Source: Garcia nutans (taxonomy: Eukaryota > Streptophyta > Magnoliopsida > Malpighiales > Euphorbiaceae). Taken from it: 64,000 nt of DNA. The translations under genes were made by a program, and so were the position numbers. The stretch spans positions 21,284,001 through 21,348,000 of the forward strand of contig CANTUV010000024.1 in NCBI GenBank assembly GCA_947685225.1, in the 5' to 3' direction. Below are positions 10,397 to 22,763 of the stretch, piece after piece. The notes beneath the pieces were generated by a model that searched no databases, was not told where the DNA came from, and worked only from the letters and a program-made list of their open reading frames with translations. Within the stretch, counting starts at the first letter, position 1; each line of letters starts with the position of its first letter.

Positions 10397-12300
10397 AATG
10401 GAAGCCACTTCTTTATTCACCTCCACCACCCACTCTCATGGAAATGCCAATTCAAATTTAGGACCACGGAGCTGATTTTTCTTATTGGAAATACCAGATG
10501 TATTTGTTCTTGATGGTAAGGGAATTGGACTTTGGAAATATGTGCAAAAACCATGGAAACCTCTTACTCATGAGGTTGATGGTGTTCAAGTGCCTCTTCC
10601 AAGAGAAAATTGGTTCGAAGCTCAAGAAAATGCTCACTATAAGAACATTAGAGCAGCCTTCCTCTTGGTGAATTCCTTGTCAAGAGAAGAAATTGGAAGA
10701 ATCCAACATCTTACTTGTGAACATGGCATTTGGACGACTCTTGAGAACTATCATGAGGGTACTACCCAAGTGAGGTTCACCAAAACCAAAATGCTTATAC
10801 ATGAGTATGAACTCTTCAAGATGAAGCCAAATGAAAATGTCACAGAAATGACAAATTGGCTACATGCTATTGTCAATGACTTGAAGAAATATGTGAAATC
10901 ATATGATCAAGGTGATGTCAATAGCAAAATATTGAGAGCACTAAGAGTTAAGAGGAACTTTGAATCAAAAGTCTCTTCAATTGAAGAAGCTTATGATCTT
11001 AATACTCTAAGAACGGATGAGCTAGTTGGAAAGCTCCTCACCTTTGAATTGCATACCGAGAAAGAAGATGACAAGGGTGAGAAGGACAAGAAGAAATCCA
11101 TAGCTCGCAAAGTCACCAAAGAAGTTGAGAGCTCAAGTGAAGAAGGTAGTGATAATGATGAGGAAGAATTATCCATGCTTTCTAGAAGAATAAGTGAATG
11201 GAGAATAAAGAGAAGATTGCAAACAAATAAAGGTAATCCTTCTAAATTCTCTTTCAATGACAATGAGAAGAAGAATGAAGTATAATTCTATGAATGTAGC
11301 AAAGCGGGTCACATCAAAATGGATTGCTTCAAGCTAAACAACAAAAAGAAATGGGACAATGAGAAGAAAAAATCTCTCAAAGCCACATGGGATGATGACT
11401 CTTCAAGTGAAGAAGAAGTAGAAGAAGAATAAGAAATTGCAAATCTTTGTCTCATGGCCATTGAAGATGATAATCATGACACCTAGAGGTAGGTACTCAA
11501 CCTATAAGCTTTGATGCATTTAGTAATAATGTTGATGATGCTTTAGATGATAATGACTTAGTTGAACATTGCTAAGATAAAATTCTATAAGAAGAAATGC
11601 TTTAAGTTAGAAAATGAATTTATTTCTCTAAAAAATTATACTTTAGAATTGAAGACCTCAAATGAAAAATTAATAAAGTCTTTAAATGAAATGTCAAAAA
11701 ATTCATATAGATTAGATAGAATTTCTATGGAAAATAAAACTTTGAAAGAAGAAATAAATGAACTCAAAAACTCTATTTCCAATTTTCATAAAGGAAAGGA
11801 AGCCTTGGATACATTGATTAGTATTCAAAGGTCACCTTCTTCCAAGCATGGCTTAGGATTAGTACTTCATCTAAGGCACCATCATTTGTTAAGGCATCTA
11901 AAACTCAAACATCTAGTATTAAAGCTGTAAAAAATGCAAATGCACACTCTAATTCTAAATGTCCTAAGAAGACTACACTAGGTTCACTTGGCTCTAGAAC
12001 TAAGACTCCAAGAGCAAAATATGTATACATGTACACAAGACATGAACACAATCATAAGAATACATATAAATAATCCTATCACACACATGCATGTAATTGT
12101 CAAATTACATATTCAAGGTTTAATAGAAAAAGAATGCAAAAATATAAAACCTTATATCAATGCCTATATTGCATGAAATTTAGTCATAAAATCACATTTT
12201 GCTATATTAGAAAGGCACATCTCAAATTAGAGGATCCTCTTACAACTAACCCCCAAGGACCCAAGTTCATTTGGGTACCTAAAAGAAGGTAAATTTCTAC
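10397..12300 (+). pseudogene. gag: Gag of the SIRE-like copia, broken
   Basis: The likely start is ATG 10397 (MEATSLF), but the frame shifts near 10490, so the long open stretch is 10485-11285. That stretch holds the copia gag core (WKYVQKPWKPLT, ENAHYKNIRAAFLLVNSL, ENVTEMTNWLHAIVNDL). A TAA at 11283-11285 precedes a first zinc knuckle whose first Cys is replaced by Phe (FYECSKAGHIKMDC). A coiled-coil region follows (11562-11800, KKCFKLENEFISLKN... and FHKGKEALDTL), typical of the long SIRE Gag. A second, intact CCHC knuckle, CLYCMKFSHKITFC, lies near 12160, then GPKFIWVPK. Several frameshifts and stops make it non-functional. Confidence 0.8.
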
Positions 12301-12329
12301 TATTTTGTAGGTTTGCCTAAAGTCTACTA

Positions 12330-13728
12330 TCAATAAAAATGATTGGATTGTAGATAGTGGATGTTCAAGGCACATGACCAAAAATGCAAAACTTTTCACA
12401 ACTCTTACCTACAAACAAGGAGGACATGTCACACTTGGAAATAATACTAAAGGAAAAATTATAGACATTGGCTCTATTGGTATGCTTGGTAAGAACATGA
12501 TTGATGATGTGTGGTTGGTTGATGGTTTTTGCTCAGTGATAGTCAATTGTGTGACAAAGGGTATAATGTTAATTTTAACTCTAAAGGATGTAAAATTATC
12601 TACTCTAGTGGTGAACTTGCATTCAATGGAAGGAGAATTGACAACACATATAAAATTAACCTACACTCTAATAATGCTTTTGAATGCTTAGTCACTATTA
12701 GCAATGATTCTTGGCTTTGGCATAAGAGGTTAGGACATGATAATATGGATCAATTGCATTGCCTATGCAAAGAAGAACTTGTAGTTGGTCTTCCTAAGAT
12801 AAGATTTAACAAAGATAAAATATATGAACCTTGTCAATTTGGAAAACAACATAAGAATTCTTTCAAAATAAAGAATGTTATAAGCACATATAAACACTTA
12901 GAATTAATTCATCTAGATTTGTTTGGTCCCAATAGGGTTGCTAGTCTAGGAGGAAAGTTATATGTATTTGTGCTTTTTTATGATTACTCAAGGTTTACAT
13001 AGGTTAATTTCTTAGCTTAAAAGAATGAAACTTTTCATCATTTCAAAATTTTTTCAAAAAGAGTTCAAAATGAAAAAGACTATGTGATCACATCTATTAG
13101 AAGTGATCGTGGCAAAGAATTTAAAAATGAAAACTTTGAAAAATTTTGTAATGAACTTGATATTTTATATAATTTTTTATCACCTAGAACACCACAACAA
13201 ATTGGTGTGGTTGAAAGAAAAAATAGAACATTGGTAGAAATGGTTAGAATGATGCTCAATGAGTATGAGATACCCTCTTACTTTTGGGCCGAAGCCATTA
13301 ATACCGCTTGCTATATTACAAATTGCATTTTCAAAAGAACCTTAATGAATAAAGCTTATTATGAGCTATGGAATGGAAGAGAACCTAAAATCTCATACCT
13401 TAGAGTATTTGGATGCAAATGCTTTATATTAAATACCAAGGATAATCTTGAAAAATTCTCATCCAAATAGGATGAAGGAATCCTTTTGGGATACTCTTCT
13501 TCTAGCAAAGCATATAGAGTATTTAATAAGAGAACTCTAGTAGTTATAGAATCAATGCATTTTATCTTTGATGAACCTTCCAAGCTTAATCATGGGAAAG
13601 GTAGTTTTGTTGATGACTTTGTAGGTACATTTAAACAGCTTGAAATAAATAATGATCCAAAGAAAAACAATGATGAGCTAGAGCATAATGTGGAACAACA
13701 AGAGACTCAAGAAATACCTAAAGAATGA
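12330..13728 (+). pseudogene. Protease and integrase of the SIRE-like copia, broken
   Basis: The aspartic protease starts with DWIVDSGCSRHMT near 12340. A frameshift near 12530 separates it from the zinc-binding pre-integrase domain (LWHKRLGHDNMDQL, then CQFGKQHK). The integrase core shows the first Asp in IHLDLFGP and the second in IRSDRGKEF; the distal Glu lies in VVERKNRTL. A stop at 13000-13002, another gap before 13084 and a TAG at 13468 split the core. The tail to 13728 is the acidic, variable region before RT. These domains would mature Gag-Pol and insert the cDNA; neither is intact here. Confidence 0.8.
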
Positions 13729-13822
13729 CACTGTCAAAAGGATCATCTAAAAGAACTCATCATTGGGGACACTTCAAAGGGAGTATCTAATAGATCCAAA
13801 CTTAAACATTTAGATTCTAATA

Positions 13823-15304
13823 TTGCCTTTGTGTTCTCAAATTGAGCCAAGGACCATTGAGGAGGCTCTTAATGATGAATATTGGGTGATTGCTATACAA
13901 GATGAACTCAATCAATTTGAAAGAAATAAAGTTTGGGATCTTGTTCTTAGACCCAAAGATCATCTAATTATTGGCTGCAAAAGGGTGTATAGGAATAAAC
14001 TTGATGAAGATGGTCTTATCACTAGAAACAAAGCTAGATTGGTAGCCAAAGGCTATAATCAAGAGGAAGGCATTGATTATGATGAGACATTTGTCCTCGT
14101 AGCAAGATTAGAAGAAATTAGAATTTTACTTCCATTTTCTTGTCATATGAATTTTAAACTCTTTCAAATGGATGTCAAAAGTGTATTTTTGAATGGTTTT
14201 AATAATGAAGAAGTCTATGTTAAACAATACCCCAATTTTGATTATCAATTTCCAAATCATGTTTTTAAATTAACCAAGGCATTGTATGGGTTAAAACAAG
14301 CTCCAAAAGCTTGGTATGATAGACTTAGTGCTTATTTATTGGAAAATGATTTTACAAAAGCCAAAGTTGATACTGCATTTTTTGTTAAAAAGAAATTACA
14401 TAACATCTTAATTTTGCAAATTTTTATTGATGACATTATATTTGGTGCTACTAATGAATCTTTGTGTCAAGATTTTGCATCTTATATGACTAGAGAATTT
14501 GAAATGAGCATGATGGTGAACTTAAGTTCTTCCTTGGTCTACAAGTAAAACAATGCAATGATGGAATTTTCATCAACCAATCTAAATACACAAAGGAACT
14601 TCTCAAGAAATTTAGTATGGATGGTTTCAAAGCAAGCAAAACTCCAATGAGCACATCCTTGAAATTGGACAAAGATGAAAGTGGTAAGAAAGTTGATGAG
14701 AAGAAAAATCGAGGTATTATTGGATCCCTTCTTTACTTAACTGCTTCTAGGCCCAATATAATTTTTAGTGTTTGCTTATATGCTAGGTTTCAATCATGTC
14801 CCAGAGAATCACTTTTAAATACTACTAAAAGAATTTTGAAATATTTAAGTGGAATAATGCATTTAGTTCTATGGTATCTTAGAAACACATCATTTGACAT
14901 TTTAGATTTTTTGGATGCGGATTTTTCCTGTAGCCTACTAGATAGGAAAAGCACCATCAGGGCATGCTATTTTCTTGATGAATGCCTAATTTCTTGGTTT
15001 AGCAAGAAATAAGTGTCTATTCCACTTTCTACCGTGGAAGCCGAATATGTTATTGCTTGTTTTTCTTGCACTCAAGTTCTTTGGATAAAACAACAATTGT
15101 TGGATTATGACAAAACTTGTGATCACATTACCATTAAATATGATATCACTAGTGCCATTAATCTATCCATAAATCCCATTCAACATTCTATATCAAAACA
15201 CATAGATATTAGGCATCATTTCTTAAGAGACAATGTTCAAAACCAAAATACTGTCTTAGAATTCATTGATACTAAAAAGCAACTTGTTGATATCTTTACA
15301 ATAC
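13823..15304 (+). pseudogene. Reverse transcriptase and RNase H of the SIRE-like copia, broken
   Basis: RT spans about 13830-14550: EPRTIEEALNDEYW, the ARLVAKGYNQEEGIDYDETF block, LFQMDVKSVFLNG, ALYGLKQAPKAWYDRL and the catalytic motif FIDD at about 14423-14434, where most copia elements have YVDD. A frameshift after FEMSMM moves the frame; the RNase H part runs 14617-15012 and, after a TAA (probably CAA to TAA), 15013-15304 with STVEAEYV and SKHIDIRHHFLRD. The sequence stops at DIFTI because element TR1 is inserted there; the last codons are at 34272-34342. Confidence 0.85.
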
Positions 15305-17503
15305 TGTGAGCGGGGATTTTCGCCCCCACTCTCGGTGGAATAGTTCTTGCGACTTTGACACTGTTTAGGCTCGGGGCCTTAGAGAACACAGACCTAAGTC
15401 TGGAGAAAATGGAGTCGCCGCCCGGACGGGCCGGGAAAAAGAAAGGGGTGGATGACTCAATTCCTAAGGAATCCCCAACCCCCTAATGGGTTTGAAAAGT
15501 TGGGTACGTGTGGGAAATGTGAGAAATGGCCCAGCACCCCCACAACGCCCGGTTCATTAGAATCGACCTCCTTTACAGGTCTTAATATTATAAAATTCAT
15601 AAATATAACACCATTATCCATATTACACACAATAAAAAGAAAGCATCATTATATTAAAATTAAAGCAATGTCCAAGCAAGACAAAACAAATAAATGGACA
15701 CCCATCCGAAGATAGAAACATGTCCTTACATCCCATGCCTAAATAGAACACCTACCGAAAGACAAAAACGTGTCCTTTACATTGGTTCTAAAATAGAAAA
15801 GATAAATTACATGATATTTAACCAATGAGGTATCCACCAAGTGAAAACATACCTCTTACAACATTTGGAAATCTAAATAAATTGATAAAAGTAAATAACC
15901 ATTCATAATAAATAAATCATTCATCAAAGGTATTGAACATCAATAGAAAGTAAACATCCATCCATGATAAATTAAATAAACCAAGCATTGAACTTAAATG
16001 AATTAAAGCATATAAAATAAATCAAAGCGTAATCAAATATAGAATTTAAATAAGGCAAATAAAAATCTAAATTATAACTACTGTTTCCATTTAGGGTTCT
16101 TTATTTCATGTGTTAGGGTTTTGGAATTTAGGGAATTTAGGCTACTGTGATTTTAGGGGAATTAAAATGGATTAAAGATTTTATGTTTTCAAAGGTTGGT
16201 AAAACTCTTTGATTAACCAAACTAGGGTTTGTGATGTAAAATCATGAAATTAGGGTTTTGAAACTTTAAAATACTTTTGATTTATGGTTTCAAGCTTACT
16301 GTGTGAAATTAAAATATTTGTATTTTTATGGTTTTTAAAGTTTTAAAGGATTAGGGTTTTAAAAACTTTAGGGTTTATGGTTTTAAAGGGGTTAGGGTTT
16401 ACTTTTTAAGTTTTGGAATTGAATTATGGTTTTAAGACTATTGAATTAGGGTTTCAGGTAATGAATTTATTTTAGGATTTGGAAAGACAATTGACAATTT
16501 CATGAAGTTTTATGAATTTAAACAAAAAATTTAAAGCTTATAAGAGCAAAAAAGATATTTTTAAGGCTTTTGGAAGGAAACAGAACAAAAATTAAAGTTT
16601 TGATAATTTGGAAAGCAAATCTTAGTTTTGGGGTTTTGAAGAAATAAAACTAATAGCTTTAATCTTTGGAAATTAAAGCCACGATTTAAGATTTTCATAC
16701 TTCAGAAAAGGTGAATTGAGATTATGAGGCTTTTGAATTAAAAGACACAATTTCATAATCTAAGCTACTGTGAGGAAATTAAACAATTTATACATACCTC
16801 CTTTTGATGGTTCCTCCAAAAAAAAATTCTTCTTGGATGAACAAAAACAAAGGCCGTTGCTGCCTTTGACGAATTGTTAATAGCTTTGCTTCTTCTTCTC
16901 TCAAAAGGTCATATTGATTTCACTGCTTTCCTACTCAGTTTTGGTTTCAAACTCTCCCAATCTTCGTCCCAATTTCTGCCTTATTTCTCATTGATTGTTT
17001 TAGTCCTTATTTATAGAAGAATTCTATGGGTAATTCTAATTATTCACGGCATACAAGATTGAATAAGAAAAGGAAACCAAAACCTAATTGTATTAGGTTT
17101 CAGAAAATTTGTGTCGAAAAATTTCGTTGGCAAAATAAAATTACTACGAAAAAATTGCTCTAGCGAAAAAAATTACCGCAGGAAAAATTGCGCTGGCAAA
17201 AAAGCTGCCGCGGCAGCTGCGGACGAAACAGGCCTGCAGACCATTTCGCTCACAGAAATTATCTGCGGGCGAAATGGCCCCAGGCCATTTCGCACAGCCG
17301 ACCCCCCTTTTTTTATTCATTTTTTGTTTATTATTATTATTTTTCATTTTTTATTAATAAAAATTAGACACTAACCAAATATTATTTAATTAAGATAGCA
17401 AAAATTATTTTGAACTAATTAAAATGTATTGGACAACACAAAAATTATTTTGGACTAAATAAAATATATTGGACCGGACTTGGTCAAAAATTAAAGGTCT
17501 ACA
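15305..17503 (-). repeat. 3' LTR of TR1
   Basis: On the plus strand it reads TGTGAGCGGGGATTT...GGTCTACA; on the element strand TGTAGACC...CGCTCACA. It is 2199 bp against 2130 bp for its partner, with many small differences and a ~50-bp indel near 16640-16680. Teloboxes (AAACCCTA on the element strand) cluster at 16080-16450. A PBS-like TGGAGTCGCC (complement) lies near 15412. Confidence 0.92.
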
Positions 17504-17518
17504 GTTTGCCCCCTACTT
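17504..17518 (-). promoter_or_regulatory. Polypurine tract of TR1
   Basis: On the minus strand AAGTAGGGGGCAAAC abuts the TGTAGACC start of the 3' LTR. The same 15 bases precede the 3' LTR of element E at 55388-55402. Confidence 0.9.
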
Positions 17519-17586
17519 GAATGATCTAAGACTTCAGTGAAAGAGAGTAAAAAGCAATAAGACTTAATTTTTGAGATGGTGGAGGT

Positions 17587-17945
17587 TTTGGGTTCTAGAC
17601 CCGGTTCGAGCTCTGGACTCAAGGATAATTCTAGGTTCTGGACCTAAGGAAAATTTGGGTTCTGGATTCGATCTAAGTCCTTGGACTTAGGAATAAATTC
17701 TAGGTTATGGACCTAAGGGTAATTTGGGTTCTGGACCCGAGCTAAGTTTTTGGACTTAGAAATAAATTCTAGGTTTTAGACCTAAGGAAAATTTGGGTTC
17801 TGGGCCCGAGATTGAATTGATTTGGGTGCTTGGACCCGAGATTGGGTACTTGGACCCAAGATTAGATTAAATTTGATTTAGGTACTTAGACCCGGGATTG
17901 GATACTTGGACCCGAGAATGGGTGCTTGGACTCGAGATTGAGTTT
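17587..17945 (-). repeat. Hairpin array with CCAGA-type loop in TR1
   Basis: About 14 imperfect copies. On the element strand each reads stem, CCAGA- or CCAAG-like loop, complementary stem. Stems vary in step: GGGT/ACCC, AGGT/ACCT, TAAGT/ACTTA, TTGGGT/ACCCAA. Spacing is irregular. A related array in the same orientation lies before the PPT of element E (54990-55323). Confidence 0.75.
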
Positions 17946-18017
17946 AACTGACCTTTTATCATTTGAGAAGTCTGATTGCTCCTGTTATTCTATGCATTGT
18001 GGTTTTTCGCCAAAAAA

Positions 18018-18250
18018 ATGGATCTTCATCCTTTGAGATCGGGTCTTCACCCTTAAAAATGGATCTTCATCCTTTGAGATCGGGTCTTCACCCTTGCAAA
18101 TGGATCTTCATCCTCTAAGATTGGGATTTCACCCTTGAAAATGGATCTTCATCCTTTGAGATCGGGTCTTCACCCTTGGAAATGAATCTTCATCCTTTGA
18201 GATCGGGTCTTCACCCTTACAAATGGATCTTCATCCTTTGAGATTAAGTC
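18018..18250 (-). repeat. 41-bp tandem repeat, two hairpins per unit, GAAG loop
   Basis: Six units starting near 18018, 18059, 18100, 18141, 18182 and 18223. On the element strand each carries GGATGAAGATCC and GGGTGAAGACCC, that is stems GGAT/ATCC and GGGT/ACCC around the same GAAG loop. One GGGT copy is damaged (GGGATTTCACCC on the plus strand). There are no unique spacers. Confidence 0.85.
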
Positions 18251-20757
18251 TTATATTGGCTTCAACTCTTCTAGCTAGACTAATCTTTTGTCATTTGCGT
18301 CATCATTCTTTTGATAGTTCTAATGTTCCATTCTTTTTGTTCTTCCTTTACAAAAATTCAGCTATTTTTAATTGGACCTTATATCCTTTCCTTGCCCCCC
18401 TGTGTCGAAAAATATTTGTAAGTGAGTTTGAAAATATTTGGTATATTAACTTTAAAAAAATTGAAAAGGAGAAACTTTGCCCCTTGTGTAGGCTCAAACC
18501 AAAGATTTTTTTCCATGCAAGCTTTGATTGATGTTTTTCTTGTCTAGTTCTTTGCACAAGCACGCATTTCTTCTCTTTGCAAAATTATTGGAGCTTTCTC
18601 AAGCAATGGGCTTTCCATGCCCCCCTGATTTGACATCTTCTTTTGATTCTTTACTTCACAGAGTATTTGCTGTTCACTTTGATAAAGAATAGACAATACA
18701 AGACAAGAAAGTGCGATGTGATATGCTCATGTATGCATGATATGCATGAATAATACTTACAGTTGTTCCATCGACTCGCAGACCGGGTGATCAGCAGAAG
18801 TGTTCTCATTGGATCCGTTTTGATGCTTGTTCAAGTCTTGCATTAGAATGATCGAATGCTTTTGCATTTGTGGCTTTTATCTTCAATATGTTGAAAACAT
18901 GAGTGGTGGAGACTCTAAGCAATAGAGTTAGGGATTCATCTATTTCAAACTATGTTTCAGCTTGTCGGCTGACAGCTTCTTCATGACCTTGCCAATAATC
19001 ATTTCCTTTGCCCAATGTGTCCTTTGGAGGTTCATCATACTTCCCTTAACTTGAAGGCTTTGTATGAAAAAACATTTTTTTTTTAATTTTTGATTTTGAA
19101 ATAAAATGTTGGCTTTGCCAAATCAATGTTAATATACCTCAGGACTTGATTTTTCCAAATTAACATATCTATAACATGACAACCCTAGTTACCATACTAA
19201 ATTCAGGAATCATTTCTATTTAGGCAAGAATTGTTGCACTTCAGATAGGCACATACACATTACTTGGCCAAAGGTCTCATTTGAGTTTAAATATTGTCTA
19301 TCTCATATGCATGCTTATCCAAACTATCTCCACTAATAGACTCTACCTACCAAGAGAGATCAACAAGTCTTTGATAGGCTTGACATGGGGTCTATGAGGG
19401 ACATGGGTTAAATGAAGACCATTTTGAGATAAGAGCTGATGTGACACAATGGACAAACCCTCACACTATAAATTTCTTGTTTGAATTTTAGGCAGCTTGG
19501 AGGCAATCTTGCTAGACTCCAAATTCCTTCTATCTTCTTGGCATTAATCTAGATCTTGATTAGGACAGTTTTTTCCCTTGCATAAAGTTTGGTTTCCACA
19601 TTCGTTGCTTTTCTTCTTTTCCCTTTTCTTTCTTTTTCTTACTCTTCCCTTTCTTTGAACACTTTATGATTTTGTCCTTCTTCCTTGTAGGACTGTCAAG
19701 TACAGAACTTTCAAGAATTGGATGGTCTTTCTCCTTTTTCGTTGGTTGGGTTGGAGCAATTTAGGTCAAAATGTCCTTATAACCCAAATGGAAGCCTTTT
19801 GTTGTCTTAGGTAAAAGAGAACTCAGTTGGCTTTCTGAACCGCCTTTTTATCTTTTATCTTTTTTCTTTTCCTTTTTCCTTTTGTCCTTTTTTCTTTTGT
19901 CCTTTTTTCTCTTTTTTTTTAGTTCTAGCTCAAACAGAGTTGTCTTGTTTGTATTAACTTGGGCTGCCAATAATGGATGAGTGGAGTAACATAAATCTTC
20001 TTTAACAGGGATAAATCATTTGTTACTCTGATGTTGATGTTATCTTGATATATTAGAGATATTAAGGGAACTTCAACTACCTTTATGGTTTTGAGAACAT
20101 CAACTATCCTTATGGTCTTGAAAACATCAACTATCCTTATGGTCTTGAGAGCTTCAACTATCTTTATGGTATTCATTTCTTTCTTTGATCTTCTTGCCTC
20201 TTCATATTAGTGATCATAAGATTTGTCAAAAGTATCACAACAGTTCAGGGTAGGTTGTTGAGGTTATATGCCAATGAAAAGAAAGCTAAAATTTTATGAA
20301 GGCTCAAAGGGACAACTAGAGATTGATATTTAATGGATGGATACTAGTTGTTGGATAACCAAACAATGCCTAGATCATTTCTCTCTTTAAATAAGCAGAG
20401 TTCAATTTCGCCTCGAAAGTTTGTCAAAGCATGTTCTAAGACTGACTAGGATCTAGACAAAGATAATTATGCAGGAGCCCTCTCTAAGTAAGCATACACA
20501 ACTCAATGCTATAAAGCAATTCCCTCATCTAGTAAAGTCATTCAAGTCATGATGCCTAGGCACATTAATTCATGAATTATCAAGCTAGATTCCTCATTGG
20601 TTGAGCATCAAAATGAACAAAGACCAACAAAAATTTTGATGAAAGTAATTTATTCAAACAAATTTAAATTTGAAAAACACGATAGTTCCAATTAAAGAAA
20701 GTAAAATTGAAAAGCAACATTCAAGCTAAGGAAAGTTCGTTGAGTTTAAGCTTCTTT
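18251..20757 (-). other. 3' non-coding region of TR1
   Basis: Matches 52000-54460 of element E in patches: the GCCCATTGCTTGAG block (18596 here, 54047 there), the GGGGGCAAAG block, the A/G-rich run (19855-19920; 52735-52840) and the GCCAACTGAGTTC block. The direct repeat of CTATCCTTATGGTCTTGA-like text lies at 20070-20170. No coding sequence is supported. The segment 19780-20757 also exists at 27155-28130. Confidence 0.75.
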
Positions 20758-22186
20758 TGTTAGGAAATCAAGGAGATCACAGCAAACCAAAAACACACAG
20801 CGAAAAAATTTGATCTTTGATTTCCCATCAGGATCCATGCTGTTCGTTTAATTCGATAAAAGTGTTCAAAGAACTAACCTGTTGATGATTAGAAATCACA
20901 GTTTGGAAGAGATGCCTCGATCGCGAAACACCCTCTATCACGTATCCACACGAATGCTTCCGTCTGAAGTGCTAGCTCTCTACAACGGCGAAGGCTGAAA
21001 AAACGTTTTCTCTAAAACGTATTAGGGTTCCTTCTTTTTTTTCGTTCTGCTTTTATTTTCTAAAGTTACCTATCAGAAGACTTAACGTCTGGAGTGAATA
21101 TAATCACTCCATAATCCAATTAAAAATTGGATAAGGTAAGTCAAATTCAGAATCCAAATCTAATTAGGATTCTGAATATATTATCTAATAATATATATAA
21201 TTGGATAAGGTAAATCAAATTCAGAATCCAAATCTAGTTAGGATTCTGAATATATTATCTAATAATATATATATAAAACGAAAATAATAATAATAATAAA
21301 TATTAATATCTAATATTAATATTATTAATATTATATCCAGCCCAAAGCGCATTCTTGTGTGTGACCCGATAGGCCCATATTAATTGGCAGTCAATTTAAT
21401 CTCTATTAAACCAACAAGTCATAATTGGCCTCTAGCATGGCGTTACAACTACCCAATTAATATAAGGAATGTCCAATTTGCCTAATAATAGTACATGCAT
21501 TAATCCCTTTGTCACACAATATCTAGCTTGAACATAAGTCATGGTCAACGTCATACTTATATTGTCCAAACTTATGATTACTCGATCTCCAAGTAGACTG
21601 ATAAAAACAAATGAAATTGATCACACTATCAATTCATTTGAGCACGGCCATGCATTTCACAGTCTCACTTATCGAGGGGCCCAAAAGATATCTCTCTCAA
21701 AGTGAGGGACAAATTCTATCTTGATTGTTCATTATCCTCTACATAATTTCTATCATATATGATCATAACCTTTATTACTTTCCAGTTACGGATAATGTTT
21801 GATCATGTCAAAATATAATAGTCCTTATATTGGAAACTATGACAATCTCAAGTCAAAGAATTAATACATAACTATCATGAGATTTACTTATGACACTAAC
21901 CCATGTAGTAATCTCATGATGGGTCTATCCAATACATTATTCTCTAACAAGTATCTATGAAATTGATTTGTATCACTATACACATAACTATCTGATGATT
22001 ATCAAATCAATGTTAATACTGGTTAAGAATTAATTTTTTTTATCTCTATAATAATAATAAACCAGGGACAAATATCAAAATTGTGTAACATGCAAACAAA
22101 CAATAATGATAATAAAACCTCATTTATTAATAATGAATGTATAACATAAAGATCCAAATAAATGGCCTAGGGCACATACACTAACA
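20758..22186 (-). repeat. 3' LTR of Copia-2
   Basis: 1429 bp, pairs with 28131-29561; roughly 20 differences noted by eye. Element-strand start TGTTAGTGTATGTGCCC follows the PPT. AT-rich inverted text lies at 21170-21330. Confidence 0.93.
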
Positions 22187-22201
22187 ATCTCCCACTTGCA
22201 C
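22187..22201 (-). promoter_or_regulatory. Polypurine tract of Copia-2
   Basis: Element strand GTGCAAGTGGGAGAT abuts the 3' LTR. Confidence 0.8.
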
Positions 22202-22206
22202 TAGGC

Positions 22207-22763
22207 CTACAAATTTCTAAGATCCATAGATCTAGTGTGCTGATCATGCTTGTCCCGTGAGAGAGGCTTTGTTAATGGATCTGCTATGTTATCATTTTTG
22301 TCAACTTTGCATATCTTGATATCTCCTCTATCGATAATGTCTCGAATGAGGTGAAAATGCCTGAGTATATGCTTAGACCTTTGATGAGATCTAGGTTCTT
22401 TTGCCTGTGCTATGGCACCATTGTTGTCACAATAAATGTCCACAGGATTTGCAATGCTAGGCACCACTCCTAGCTCAGTGATGAATTTCTTCAACCAGAC
22501 TGCTTCCTTAGCTGCATCTGATGCCGCTATATACTCAGCCTCTGTTGTAGAATCAGCCACAGTGCTTTGTTTTGAACTCTTCCAACTAACAGCTCCACCA
22601 TTCAATGTGAATACAAAACCTGACTGCGATCTAAATCATCTATGTCAGTTTGGAAACTAGCATCTGTATAACCATTTACAACTAGTTCATCTTCCAAACC
22701 TCCATAAACCAAGAATACATCTTTAGTCCTTCGAAGGTACTTAAGAATATTCTTGACAGCTGT
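22207..22763 (-). pseudogene. RNase H of Copia-2, frameshifted
   Basis: The open part 22605-22207 holds the copia RNase H core: DSTTEAEYIAASDAAKEAVWL, the YCDNNGAIA motif and HILRHFHLIRD, ending in DPLTKPLSRDKHDQH. Upstream, GYTDASFQTD near 22660 is in another frame. The break is near 22630, where one copy of a TCAG repeat seems to be missing, a 4-base deletion. It also follows the TAG at 22764-22766 that ends the long pol frame. The enzyme would remove the RNA template during cDNA synthesis. Confidence 0.85.

Noticed and set aside
17111..17374. 87-residue ORF with Lys/Ala repeats
   Set aside because: Falls in the LTR of TR1 over the repeated AAAAATTGCGCTGGCAAAA-like text; counterparts at 33944 and 49094 are not conserved as proteins.
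18018..18250. Regular direct repeats that might suggest a CRISPR array
   Set aside because: Units are contiguous 41-bp tandem copies without unique spacers, there are no cas genes, and the context is a plant retrotransposon.
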